Assembly (NCBI GenBank): GCA_029287435.1
Contig: JARFRD010000033.1
Span: 1 to 48,630 of the forward strand
Source: Gammaproteobacteria bacterium
GTDB lineage: Bacteria; Pseudomonadota; Gammaproteobacteria; SZUA-229
Direction of reading: 5' to 3'
DNA: 48,630 bases
A program made the translations under genes and the position numbers. Position 1 is the first letter of the stretch; each line of letters starts with the position of its first letter. Below are positions 34,751-42,674 of this stretch, piece by piece. Below the pieces are notes generated by a model. That model had not been told where the DNA came from. It worked only from the letters and a program-made list of their open reading frames with translations, and did no database searches.

Positions 34751-37700
34751 ATGAATGCGACCAACAGTCCCGAAAAAGACAGCTCAGACAGCCTGGTTGC
34801 GGCACATCCCGGCGTCAACGCCACGGTCTCGGCTTCCGCCGGCAGTGGCAAAACCTGGCTGCTGGTGACACGGATTATACGCCTGTTACTCGATGATGCG
34901 GAACCCGGCAGCATTCTGGCACTGACATTTACCCGCAAGGCCGCCGCCGAGATGCAAATGCGCCTGCAGGAACGCCTGTTTCAACTCGCAAGTTGCGATC
35001 AGGATCAATTAATCAGCCTGCTACAGCAGGCCGGTGCAAACACCGACGAAGCCACGCTGTATCAGTCACGTCTGTTATATGAAAAACTGCTATACAGTGA
35101 GATTCCAGTCCGTCTGCAGACATTCCACTCTTTTTGCCAGGACATCCTGTCACATTTCCCGCTGGAAGCCGAAATCACGCCGGGATTCGAGTTAATTGAA
35201 AACACGGCCCTGTTACAGCAACAGGCATGGGATGCCCTGTTCACCGAAGCAACGCAAAATACGCATGGTCATCTTGCCAACGATCTCGATGTTTTAATGC
35301 AGGCTTGCAATGGACCGACCAACACCAAAACGGCGCTGAACAGTATGCTTAACCATCGTAATGACTGGTGGGCCTATTGTGAACATCAAAGCGATGCCGC
35401 GGCCTATGCCAGCCAGCGCCTACAGCAGCAACTGGACATCGACACTTCAGTCGATCCATATGCTGATTTCTTTTCATCGAATGATAGAAACACGCTGGCA
35501 AGCTTCAGTGAGTTACTTGGTAAACACCCAACCAAGCCGCATAGCCAGCAAAAACATCACCTCGACCGTGCACTGAGTGCAGACACGCTCGACCAGGATG
35601 CATTTGACAGGCTACAGCTCGCGTTCCTGACGACAAGCAATCAACCGCGGTCGCGCAAACCCAGCAAGGCACAGGCGGCCAAAATGGGCGATGCTGGTGA
35701 ACAGCAGTTCCTTGATCTGCATAACAGTGTTTGCGCAGCCATATTGCATACCCGTGAAATCATCAAACGCATACAGACACTGGAACTCAACGCGGCATGG
35801 TTTCGAACGGGCGAACACTATATCGAGATTTATCAGCGCATCAAACGCGAGCAACGCGTGCTCGATTTCGCCGACCTCGAATGGCACAGCTACCGCCTGT
35901 TGAACACGGCGGATAATGCCAACTGGGTACAATACAAGATTGATCAGCGCATCAATCATGTCCTTATCGATGAATTCCAGGACACCAACCCGACCCAGTG
36001 GCAACTACTGACACCTTTACTGCAGGAAATTGCAGCAGGCGATGACGAACGCGCACGCAGCATATTTCTTGTTGGCGATGAAAAGCAGTCAATCTACAGT
36101 TTCAGGCGCGCAAACCCGGCCTTGCAACAACAGGCTTCCGACTGGTTAAGCCAGACATTGTCTGCACGATCAACACCGCTGGATTCATCCCGGCGTTCCT
36201 CGTCAGCAATCATCGATGCTGTAAACGCCGTGTTTACCCAGGAAGAAATCCTGCAATACATGCCCGGTTATACCCAACACGATACTCACCTTCGTGACCT
36301 GCCGGGCACGGTAACTGTGTTTCCGTTGTGCACACTGGAACCATCCGAGGAAGATGAAACTGTCGAAACAACCCGGCTCAGAAACCCGCTGCTGCAACCA
36401 CGCGCTGAAAACCTGGAAACAGCCCGCGCGATAGAGGCTTCACTCATCGCCGATCAAATTGAAAAACTCGTAGCGATGCCGGCCTGTATCACTGATACAA
36501 ATCAAAAAGGAGAAAGCTATGTACGCAAGGCAACCTACAGCGACATAATGATCCTGATGCGTAATCGAACACATATCAGCGAATATGAGTCGGTGTTACG
36601 CGACCGCGGCATACCTTTTATCGGCAGCCAGCGCGGCAGCCTGCTGGACAACCAGGAAATCCAGGACCTCGAGGTCTTACTCGACAGCCTGATCACACCA
36701 TTCAACAACCTGTCGATTGCACAGGTATTAAAATCGCCGGTGTTCAGCGCATCCGATGACGACCTGATAGCAATTTCACAGGCACACCGGGATAAAAAGT
36801 GGTTTGAACGGTTACAACTGGTCGCTGCAGACAAAGATGCGCAGCACCCGCTGAGTCGTGCCGCGCACTGGTTGTCACACTGGAGTAAGCTCGCTGACAC
36901 CATCCCCGTCCACGACCTGATTGATCGTATCTACGCTGAAGGCAACATCGTTGAACGCTATTCCAGTTCCGTGGCACCTGCCCAGCGCCAACGTGTGCGA
37001 GCGAATCTTCAGCGCTTTCACGAAATGTCACTTGAACTGAATAGCGGTCGCTATCCAAGCCTGAGTCATTTCCTCCACTACCTGCGCAGTATCAGGCTGC
37101 ACAAGGATAGCCGGCCTGATGAACCTGCCGCCAGCAACCAGCTCGCGCGTGTTAGCCTGTTAACAATTCACGCCAGTAAAGGCCTCGAGGCGCCTGTAGT
37201 GATCCTTGCAGACTGTGATCACAAAAGTAAACGTCATAATGCCTATTCAACCCTGGTTAACTGGCCAGCGGGAGAAAGCAAACCGACCAGCTTCCAGCTC
37301 ATCACTAGCAAGGACAACATCGACAGTGTCACCACCAATGTACTCGAATCGCGTGAGCACGCACAGCACCGGGAAGAGCTCAATCTCCTGTACGTGGCGT
37401 TGACACGTGCCAGGCAACACTTGCTGGTCACCGGTGTCAGTGCCGAACGTAGCAATATGTCGAGCGGCTGGCATGCGCTGATTGAAACCGCGATGCAGAC
37501 ACTTACCGATGCAGGTGATGATTCCATTTATCGATATAGCCGTGGCAGCACTACCGGCATACCGGATGAACACACAGCCACTGCAACAGACCAGTCCCTG
37601 ATGACATCAGAAGCCGTGATAGCAACCGATCCACGATTAAAACAACCGATAACCGGTATCGATACCATGGAAACAGTGATTGCACCAAGCTTTAGCTTTC

Positions 37701-38221
37701 AGGATCGTGATGACATTGGCAGTGGCTATGACCGTGATGAAAGCCTCAAGCGCGGACACATCATACACCGCGCCCTTGAACTGTTCTGCCATGAACCACC
37801 CCGCACAATCGAGCAAACACGGCAGCAACTCAGTAACGAACTTGCGATCGACATGAATGACGCAGAGTTAAATGAGTGCATTGAAGAAGCCCATGCCACG
37901 ATCAACAACGAACAGTTCACAAACCTGTTTAAACCATTGGACAAGGCCAGGTGCTACAACGAACTGCCGGTGATGTATGCGCAGGAGAACAAGATGGTCT
38001 ATGGCATCATCGACCGCCTGATCGTGCACGAAGACAGGATTGAACTGATTGACTACAAGACGCACCGTATTAGTGACGAGAGCACCCTGTCAACACTCAG
38101 CCAGAATTACAAACAACAACTCTCGTTGTATCGGGAAGGTATCAAGCGAATATGGCCAGAGCGACCAGTAAAAAGCGGGCTACTGTTTACCAACAGTGCC
38201 CGCCTTATCTGGATTGATTGA
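34751..38221 (+). CDS. AddA-type UvrD/RecB helicase-nuclease
   Basis: This 1156-residue double-strand-break repair enzyme has superfamily 1A helicase and RecB-type nuclease domains. Helicase motif I is SASAGSGKT at about residues 27-35, and motif Ia is in 'ILALTFTRKAAAEMQMRL'. Motif II is 'VLIDEFQDTNPTQW' (about 403), motif III 'VGDEKQSIYSFRRANP', and motif V is in 'VSLLTIHASKGLEAPVV'. The C-terminal nuclease has 'RIELIDYKTHRI' (about 1098), the catalytic D-Y-K triad shared by AddA, AddB and RecB. Length matches AddA (about 1150-1240), processing DNA ends to Chi-like sites. AddB normally lies immediately upstream, but here the neighbour is parE on the other strand. Start ATG 34751 fits the open frame. 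Its stop is convergent with dsbC. Confidence 0.87.
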   Translation: MNATNSPEKDSSDSLVAAHPGVNATVSASAGSGKTWLLVTRIIRLLLDDAEPGSILALTFTRKAAAEMQMRLQERLFQLASCDQDQLISLLQQAGANTDEATLYQSRLLYEKLLYSEIPVRLQTFHSFCQDILSHFPLEAEITPGFELIENTALLQQQAWDALFTEATQNTHGHLANDLDVLMQACNGPTNTKTALNSMLNHRNDWWAYCEHQSDAAAYASQRLQQQLDIDTSVDPYADFFSSNDRNTLASFSELLGKHPTKPHSQQKHHLDRALSADTLDQDAFDRLQLAFLTTSNQPRSRKPSKAQAAKMGDAGEQQFLDLHNSVCAAILHTREIIKRIQTLELNAAWFRTGEHYIEIYQRIKREQRVLDFADLEWHSYRLLNTADNANWVQYKIDQRINHVLIDEFQDTNPTQWQLLTPLLQEIAAGDDERARSIFLVGDEKQSIYSFRRANPALQQQASDWLSQTLSARSTPLDSSRRSSSAIIDAVNAVFTQEEILQYMPGYTQHDTHLRDLPGTVTVFPLCTLEPSEEDETVETTRLRNPLLQPRAENLETARAIEASLIADQIEKLVAMPACITDTNQKGESYVRKATYSDIMILMRNRTHISEYESVLRDRGIPFIGSQRGSLLDNQEIQDLEVLLDSLITPFNNLSIAQVLKSPVFSASDDDLIAISQAHRDKKWFERLQLVAADKDAQHPLSRAAHWLSHWSKLADTIPVHDLIDRIYAEGNIVERYSSSVAPAQRQRVRANLQRFHEMSLELNSGRYPSLSHFLHYLRSIRLHKDSRPDEPAASNQLARVSLLTIHASKGLEAPVVILADCDHKSKRHNAYSTLVNWPAGESKPTSFQLITSKDNIDSVTTNVLESREHAQHREELNLLYVALTRARQHLLVTGVSAERSNMSSGWHALIETAMQTLTDAGDDSIYRYSRGSTTGIPDEHTATATDQSLMTSEAVIATDPRLKQPITGIDTMETVIAPSFSFQDRDDIGSGYDRDESLKRGHIIHRALELFCHEPPRTIEQTRQQLSNELAIDMNDAELNECIEEAHATINNEQFTNLFKPLDKARCYNELPVMYAQENKMVYGIIDRLIVHEDRIELIDYKTHRISDESTLSTLSQNYKQQLSLYREGIKRIWPERPVKSGLLFTNSARLIWID

Positions 38222-38252
38222 TTTGGATTGATTGAACCAGGTCAAACACCCG

Positions 38253-38269
38253 AAGCAGCATGCCTGCTT
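38253..38269. terminator. Candidate hairpin between convergent addA-like and dsbC genes
   Basis: AAGCAG (38253-38258), a CATGC loop and CTGCTT (38264-38269) form a 6-bp stem in the 55-bp gap between the two stop codons. Flanking T/A runs are short, so it would be a weak terminator usable in both directions. Confidence 0.3.
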
Positions 38270-38276
38270 AAACCTA

Positions 38277-39011
38277 TCAGTGCATTTTAGTTGCTGCTGA
38301 CAGTTGCAACCTGTCCAGCTCAGCTGCCAGCTTGGCAACAGGCACGTATCCCGCCAGCAACTGGCCATTCTGCAGGATAATTGCCGGGGTACCGTTTACA
38401 CCCAGGTTCCTGGCGACAGCAAGGTGCTCGTCGATTGGGTTGTCACATTTTTTAGGCTCGATCTCGGCACCGGCCTTGGCCATATCCAGTGCTTCGTTCT
38501 GGTCATCAGAGCACCAGATAGATACGGTTTTCGTATAATCCGCATGTCCTTTTAGTGGCATGAAAACATACCTGACCTTGATGCCGCTTGCCATGTAGCC
38601 ATCCATTTCATCGTGCAGCTTGCGACAATAAGGGCAATCAACATCGGTTATGACGGTAATTGTGTGTTTGACCTTCTTCGGGGTATACACAATCATGTTG
38701 TCTTCGCCCAGTGTATTGAGTTCCTGCAGGCGTATACCGGCCATGGCCTCATCGGTGTAGTTCTTGCGTGACTTCAAGTCCACCAGGTTACCATCAAACA
38801 TATAGCGTCCGTCTTTGGTCATATAAATGACCTGACCGCTGACGACAGCCAGAAAAACATCATCAATAGGTGTTTTTTCTACATGTGTAAGGGTGAATTT
38901 AGGAAAGCGCTCAGCAAACACTTTCTTGAATTCTTCCATGTCATCTGCAAATACAGACATCGTGGCGCCAAGGCTGAGCGCAAGCAGCATGCTTCGTAAA
39001 AATATGTTCAT
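38277..39011 (-). CDS. dsbC: Periplasmic thiol:disulfide isomerase
   Basis: DsbC is a V-shaped dimeric periplasmic isomerase that corrects wrong disulfides. From the ATG at 39011 the protein has 244 residues. A signal peptide ends at about residue 22 (ALSLGATMSVFA, before DDMEEF), followed by an N-terminal dimerisation domain. A thioredoxin domain follows with active site C126-P-Y-C129 in 'ITDVDCPYCRKLHDEM' and the cis-proline region 'LGVNGTPAIILQNGQ'. A second cysteine pair ('IWCSDD' and 'PKKCDNP') corresponds to the structural disulfide of DsbC. The open frame begins earlier (39050), but that start would hide the signal peptide. Location next to xerD is the same as in E. coli. Confidence 0.94.
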   Translation of the reverse strand: MNIFLRSMLLALSLGATMSVFADDMEEFKKVFAERFPKFTLTHVEKTPIDDVFLAVVSGQVIYMTKDGRYMFDGNLVDLKSRKNYTDEAMAGIRLQELNTLGEDNMIVYTPKKVKHTITVITDVDCPYCRKLHDEMDGYMASGIKVRYVFMPLKGHADYTKTVSIWCSDDQNEALDMAKAGAEIEPKKCDNPIDEHLAVARNLGVNGTPAIILQNGQLLAGYVPVAKLAAELDRLQLSAATKMH

Positions 39012-39154
39012 AATTCCGATTGAGTTGTAGTTCACCTGACTAGACAGCATCCATTATAGATAATTCCAGCCCCGGACAAAAAAAAAGGGCCTCGAAACCG
39101 ACAAATATCGCCGCAGGGCCGATTGGCGGCTCATTGTATACCATCTAGTCCTGG

Positions 39155-40078
39155 CTATGCACGCGGGTGATGATGCTTGTACAGGTCTCGCAAGCGCTGG
39201 TCAGCGACGTGTGTGTAGATTTGTGTGGTTGAGATATCACTGTGCCCCAGTAACATCTGCACAACCCTCAAGTCAGCACCATGGTTCAAAAGATGGGTAG
39301 CAAATGCATGACGCAAGGTGTGAGGCGATAATTTATCCGGATCAATCCCGGCAGTTACTGCGTGGCGCTTGATCATGTACCAGAATGCCTGTCGGGTCAT
39401 AGCGGCGCCTCTCTGTGTAACGAATATGGCATTGGTAACCACCTGTTTACCTTGCATCAATGAAGGTCGTACGTGGCGTAAATAGGCATTGATCCAGTCC
39501 AGCGCGACCTCGCCTACCGGTACCAGCCGCTCCTTGTTGCCTTTTCCCATTATCCTTAACACACCAGGTTCGACAGATAATTGCGACAACTGCAAATTCA
39601 CCAGCTCCGATACGCGCAAACCCGTGGCATATAACAGTTCCAGCATGGTTCGATCACGATAACCTATATCATCCTTCGTGTTCGGTGCATCAAGTAGCCG
39701 TATTACCTGTTCTTCATTAAGTGTATCGGGTAATGAGCGCTGCGGCTTAGGTGATTCAAGTAATCGTGTAGGGTTTTCGCTTATGCGTTTGTCGCGAAGC
39801 AGCCAGGCATAGAAGCGTCGCAGCGAGGACAGCAGTCTTGCTGTGGAACGGCTTTTATGTCCCTGTTTGAATTTATCTGACAGATAATGCTGTACATCAG
39901 CTGTTGTCACTGACATCAGCTGGCATTCATTCTGCGCCAGCCAGATTGAAAAACCGGCAATATCGTTGCGATAAGCAGACAGGGTATTTTCACTCAGGCC
40001 ATGTTCCATCCATAAGTGATCCAAGAACTGCTCCAGCAGTTGCTGGTCATGCACAGGGATATGATCTGCTTTCGCCAT
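39155..40078 (-). CDS. xerD: Site-specific tyrosine recombinase XerD
   Basis: XerD, with XerC, resolves chromosome dimers at dif under FtsK control. The 307-residue protein has the SAM-like N-terminal domain (about 8-95, containing 'LSENTLSAYRNDIAGF', typical of XerD). The catalytic domain has Arg155 ('ATGLRVSEL'), Lys179 ('MGKGNKERLVP'), His253-x-x-Arg256 ('SPHTLRHAFATHLL'), His279 ('LLGHSDISTTQIY') and nucleophile Tyr288. It is 143 bp upstream of dsbC on the same strand, as in E. coli. PepA, encoded later in this window, is an accessory protein of Xer recombination at plasmid sites in E. coli; a link here is not implied by the layout. Confidence 0.95.
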   Translation of the reverse strand: MAKADHIPVHDQQLLEQFLDHLWMEHGLSENTLSAYRNDIAGFSIWLAQNECQLMSVTTADVQHYLSDKFKQGHKSRSTARLLSSLRRFYAWLLRDKRISENPTRLLESPKPQRSLPDTLNEEQVIRLLDAPNTKDDIGYRDRTMLELLYATGLRVSELVNLQLSQLSVEPGVLRIMGKGNKERLVPVGEVALDWINAYLRHVRPSLMQGKQVVTNAIFVTQRGAAMTRQAFWYMIKRHAVTAGIDPDKLSPHTLRHAFATHLLNHGADLRVVQMLLGHSDISTTQIYTHVADQRLRDLYKHHHPRA

Positions 40079-40170
40079 GGGTAACCACTATAGGCAATGA
40101 GAGTACTGCTTGTCTACGAAATCAACCATAGACTTAAGGATCTCTCAATCCACAATTTCTGATAATTTGC

Positions 40171-40205
40171 GAAAAAAAAGCCACCTACATTGTAGGTGGC
40201 TTTTG
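40171..40205. terminator. Strong bidirectional intrinsic terminator between histone-like gene and xerD
   Basis: GCCACCTACA (40180-40189) and TGTAGGTGGC (40191-40200) form an almost uninterrupted stem, with eight A's before it and four T's after it on the plus strand. Read on the minus strand it is GC-rich stem followed by T8, a strong rho-independent terminator. It would end transcription of the histone-like gene. It lies about 290 bp after that gene's stop but only 36 bp after the end of the -1-frame extension. Confidence 0.85.
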
Positions 40206-40235
40206 TCTGTTGCCAGTTAGCCTGATTTACCGACA

Positions 40236-40529
40236 TCACTTCCTGTTTTTCTTTGACTTCATGGCCTTGTTAATCTTGGCCATCTCCTTTTTCTGCCAGC
40301 GTTCAATAAATGCAGATATCGCCTTTTCCTTCTTTTCGGCCATCTTTTCGAGCATTGCCTGGCGCTTCCTTGCTGCCCGTACTTCTGCTCTGGCCTGTTT
40401 TAGCGCTGCATTCGTCGCGGCTATCTTCTCGCGTATCTTTCTGCGAGCCTCTGCCGCCGAATCGGGCTTTCGAGTCGCTGTCGCCTTAGCTACTATCGAC
40501 GACGACCCGCTTTTTTCCTGGCTGGGCGC
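40236..40529 (-). CDS. Start-less -1-frame extension of the histone-like gene (frameshift product or broken gene)
   Basis: In the frame -1 to the histone-like gene, translation is open from the AAG codon at 40529 to a TGA at 40236-40238: 97 codons. The segment downstream of the zero-frame stop encodes a coherent charged helix, including 'EARRKIREKIAATNAALKQ', 'RKRQAMLEKMAEKKEKA' and 'FIERWQKKEMAKINKAM'. This looks like real coding sequence and matches the Lys/Ala composition of the gene before it. No ATG, GTG or TTG occurs near its beginning; the first ATG (40355) would leave 39 residues, though AGGAAG lies near it. A -1 shift at the A AAA AAG heptamer would fuse it to residue 133 of the histone-like protein, giving about 230 residues. 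Alternatives are a sequencing indel, a recent frameshift mutation, or a short independent gene. Confidence 0.5.
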   Translation of the reverse strand, partial: APSQEKSGSSSIVAKATATRKPDSAAEARRKIREKIAATNAALKQARAEVRAARKRQAMLEKMAEKKEKAISAFIERWQKKEMAKINKAMKSKKNRK

Positions 40530-40535
40530 TTTTTT
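40474..40535 (-). promoter_or_regulatory. Candidate -1 ribosomal frameshift signal: A AAA AAG heptamer plus stem-loop
   Basis: The minus strand contains A AAA AAG in the zero frame (40535-40529), the dnaX-type slippery heptamer. A second A6G run occurs at 40516-40510 in a different phase. A 10-bp stem follows: GTCGTCGTCG (40506-40497) pairs with CGACAGCGAC (40483-40474) with one mismatch and one G-T pair, around a 13-nt loop that contains the zero-frame stop. The stem begins 3 nt after the second A-run and 22 nt after the heptamer. Spacing from the heptamer is longer than in known cases, so either A-run could be the slip site. Confidence 0.45.
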
Positions 40536-40927
40536 GCTTTACGTTTAGCGACTTTCTTCTTCGCTTTGCGTTTAGCGACCTTTTTCTTGGCCTTCTTCTT
40601 GGCTACTTTCTTTTTAGCTTTACGCTTGGCCACCTTCTTCTTGGCCTTCTTCTTGGCTACTTTCTTTTTAGCCTTGCGCTTGGCCACCTTCTTCTTGGCC
40701 TTCTTCTTGGCTACTTTCTTTTTAGCCTTGCGCTTGGCTACTTTCTTCTTAGCCTTACGTTTTGCTACCTTCTTCTTGGCTACTTTACGCTTAGCTACTT
40801 TCTTCTTAACTTTACGTTTAGTTGCCTTCTTTGCAGTAGTTTTCTTCTTCTTACGAGCAGCAGTTTTTTTCTTCACTGCACGCTTAGCCGTAGTTTTCTT
40901 TTTACTTTTAGTTTTAGCTCGAGCCAT
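40493..40927 (-). CDS. Histone H1/AlgP-like lysine-rich DNA-binding protein
   Basis: This is a 144-residue, extremely basic protein composed almost only of Lys, Ala, Arg and Val in repeats such as KAKKKVAKRKAKKKVAKKK. It ends RPARKKAGRRR. Such proteins (AlgP, histone H1-like Hc1 types) bind DNA nonspecifically and compact or regulate the chromosome. GAGGA precedes the ATG (40927) by about 8 nt. A well-formed promoter lies about 35 bp upstream. The central part is encoded by three near-identical 54-bp DNA repeats, so the copy number may vary between strains. The stop overlaps the -1-frame extension described separately. The gene is alone between two strong terminators. Confidence 0.85.
   Translation of the reverse strand: MARAKTKSKKKTTAKRAVKKKTAARKKKKTTAKKATKRKVKKKVAKRKVAKKKVAKRKAKKKVAKRKAKKKVAKKKAKKKVAKRKAKKKVAKKKAKKKVAKRKAKKKVAKKKAKKKVAKRKAKKKVAKRKAKKRPARKKAGRRR
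40590..40752. repeat. 54-bp tandem repeat within the histone-like gene
   Basis: The sequence GGCTACTTTCTTTTTAGC begins at 40601, 40655 and 40709, giving an exact 54-bp period over about three copies, with decayed units on both sides. Each unit encodes 18 residues of the KAKKKVAKRKAKKKVAKK type, so length changes keep the frame. Confidence 0.85.
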
Positions 40928-40960
40928 TAGTGCATCCTCTATGTGTGAGTTACCACCAAA

Positions 40961-40988
40961 AGTATAAAACTAATTTTCGAATTATCAA
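40961..40988 (-). promoter_or_regulatory. Sigma-70-type promoter of the histone-like gene
   Basis: On the minus strand TTGATA (40988-40983) and TATACT (40966-40961) are separated by 16 bp, and an oligo-A/T tract lies immediately upstream of the -35 box (possible UP element). Transcription would start near 40954, leaving a leader of about 27 nt containing GAGGA before the ATG. Confidence 0.6.
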
Positions 40989-41301
40989 ACTTTTTTTTAA
41001 TTTAAAAACAACTAACTTATCTTCGAATATATAAAATTTGAGCTCCTTTTGTTTCATCATTGCCTGTTTTTATAAAAAAGCGAATCATTTTTTTACAAAT
41101 CACTGAATACAAAAACATCATCATGTTCACTGGAAACAATTCAACTCGATTTAACATAACAACATTTTTATCTAGATAAGCAACTTACCTGGCAACAGGT
41201 TTCATATAAATTCATCGCAAACACACGCTCGATTCAAACGATAAAGACACCATGCAATACATAATCAACCAGGCTGTCTAAATAAAAAAACAAACCTGCG
41301 C
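40989..41301. other. AT-rich non-coding stretch upstream of the histone-like gene
   Basis: About 310 bp without a credible gene on either strand. It is markedly richer in A/T than its surroundings, with many A4-T8 tracts compatible with bent or nucleoid-protein-bound DNA. I found no tRNA, repeat arm or clear small-RNA promoter in it. Confidence 0.5.
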
Positions 41302-41344
41302 ATATATAAAAAAGCCCGCCAGAGGCTTATTCTGGCGGGCTTTG
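41302..41344 (-). terminator. Strong intrinsic terminator after the TraF-like gene
   Basis: GCCCGCCAGA (41314-41323) and TCTGGCGGGC (41331-41340) form a perfect 10-bp GC-rich stem with a 7-nt loop. On the minus strand it is followed by a run of six T's and lies about 40 bp after the stop codon at 41382. Confidence 0.88.
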
Positions 41345-41381
41345 CTCAATATTCAGGGGCTAAAAATAGTCTGATGCAGCT

Positions 41382-42551
41382 TTAGAATCTGAAGCCTGTC
41401 TGTAAAAAACCACCCAGTGAATCATTCTGCGAAATAACCGCCACATCCAGGTTAAATCCAAACCAGAATCCAAGACCCGCGGTATACATCGTGTCTTTAG
41501 CGGCTTCCGATATGCCATCAGCGAGATTCTTTTGCGCACCCAGTCGGATCTGCATGAAGTCGAAAGCATTAAGCTCACCACCGATGGCAGCATATTGCGT
41601 TTTTAATGCAGTAAAGCTCTGGCTCGTAAATAACGCATCACTTTCCAGTAAATCCAGGTCTGCGCCTAACGTTACATAGCGGTTTCGATAAGCCAGACCC
41701 AATCGTGCCTGTGTATCAAAGCTCAATGTCGCCGGCACATTGGATGAATTAACAAACTTTATGGTGTTACTAACCAGGTTTGTAGCCACAAGACCTATTT
41801 GCGTGTTTTCTGTGAGCCCCATTACAAGCCCAAGATCGAATGTTGTAAAGTTACCTAGATCTATAGTGGAGCCATCGAGTAAGTCACGCAGGCCTGTATC
41901 TATTGTTGCGATTGGCTCCCTCAAATAAATATTTTCAACCTGTACATACTTGGGCTTGATACCAACCGCGAGTTTCCGGTTAAACACCTTGAAGTTTCTA
42001 GCCAGCGACACACCCAGCTCGTTTGTCGACACACCTTCGAGTTCAAGTATATTTGCGTTAGGATTCGTTAGTAGATCAGCCACATCCTGCGAGATATTGG
42101 TTACTGTACCCGCAGAAATCACATCTGCACGCGCGCTAAGCGCAAATGCCCAGGTTTCCCCTGAGTAACCGGTCGAAAAAGCAGCGGTGGCTTCGGGTGC
42201 AATCACATCACCGTCCATCGACTGTACAATAGACAGGGCTCTCGCAGCTTCTGTTAAATTGCCTGCCTGGGCATTGTCATAGGCATCCTGGAATTGCTCA
42301 ATGCTATCGACCAGGCCATCACTGTCATTCAGAAATGCGCCTGCACCAACCAACAGGGAAAAGTCTTCACGGCTTGGCTGATATGACAACATACCGGGAT
42401 TGGCAAACGGTGCGGTAGCAATATCGGCTGTCGCCACCCGGGCATTACCCATACCCAATGACCTGGCTTCAACCGAGAACGGTACTGCATCCACCGCACT
42501 TGAGAGGACAGCTAAAACAGCTGCTGATAAAATTCTTTTATAATGACTCAT
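41382..42551 (-). CDS. TraF-like outer-membrane beta-barrel protein
   Basis: This is a secreted protein of 389 residues. Its signal peptide ends at about residue 22 (VLAVLSSAVDA, before VPFSVEARSLGMGNARVAT). The start 'SLGMGNARVATADIATAPFANPGML' is typical of the conjugal-transfer TraF-like (TraF_2) and FadL/PorV-like barrel families. Alternating short strands follow, and the C-terminus ends in Phe ('GGFLQTGFRF'), the outer-membrane insertion signal. No other conjugation gene is nearby, so the name reflects family resemblance only; a chromosomal porin-like role is more likely. The ATG at 42551 has AGAGGA upstream; the open frame begins earlier at 42602. It shares a divergent promoter region with the RDD protein gene. 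Confidence 0.75.
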   Translation of the reverse strand: MSHYKRILSAAVLAVLSSAVDAVPFSVEARSLGMGNARVATADIATAPFANPGMLSYQPSREDFSLLVGAGAFLNDSDGLVDSIEQFQDAYDNAQAGNLTEAARALSIVQSMDGDVIAPEATAAFSTGYSGETWAFALSARADVISAGTVTNISQDVADLLTNPNANILELEGVSTNELGVSLARNFKVFNRKLAVGIKPKYVQVENIYLREPIATIDTGLRDLLDGSTIDLGNFTTFDLGLVMGLTENTQIGLVATNLVSNTIKFVNSSNVPATLSFDTQARLGLAYRNRYVTLGADLDLLESDALFTSQSFTALKTQYAAIGGELNAFDFMQIRLGAQKNLADGISEAAKDTMYTAGLGFWFGFNLDVAVISQNDSLGGFLQTGFRF

Positions 42552-42674
42552 GAAATCCTCTGATTCCGTAATATATCTGTTACACCACTGAGCATAGTGC
42601 AAAAAAAGTTTTTACGATGTCGGCAACGACAGACGGAGGCAAGCACGGTGCGACAATTCAACACGACTGTGAAT

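Noticed and set aside
39080-39130. GGGCC/CGCAGGGCC segment between dsbC and xerD as a terminator hairpin
   Set aside because: The repeated GGGCC copies are in the same orientation and do not pair; only a 4-bp stem is possible.
39155-40078. Tyrosine recombinase as a mobile-element integrase
   Set aside because: All features and the adjacent dsbC point to the housekeeping XerD; no attachment-site duplication is seen.
40590-40752. Regular 54-bp repeats considered as a CRISPR array
   Set aside because: There are no unique spacers; the repeats are directly contiguous, in frame and encode protein.
40566-40967. Plus-strand reading frame of repeated hydrophobic LATFFLAFF units resembling a membrane repeat protein
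   Set aside because: It is the exact antisense of the lysine-rich histone-like gene, whose AAG/AAA codons read as Phe/Leu in reverse. The sense strand has promoter, ribosome site and terminator.
41382-42551. TraF-like protein as evidence for a conjugative element
   Set aside because: No other transfer, relaxase, integrase or partition gene is near, and the flanks are housekeeping genes. The TraF label is only a family resemblance.
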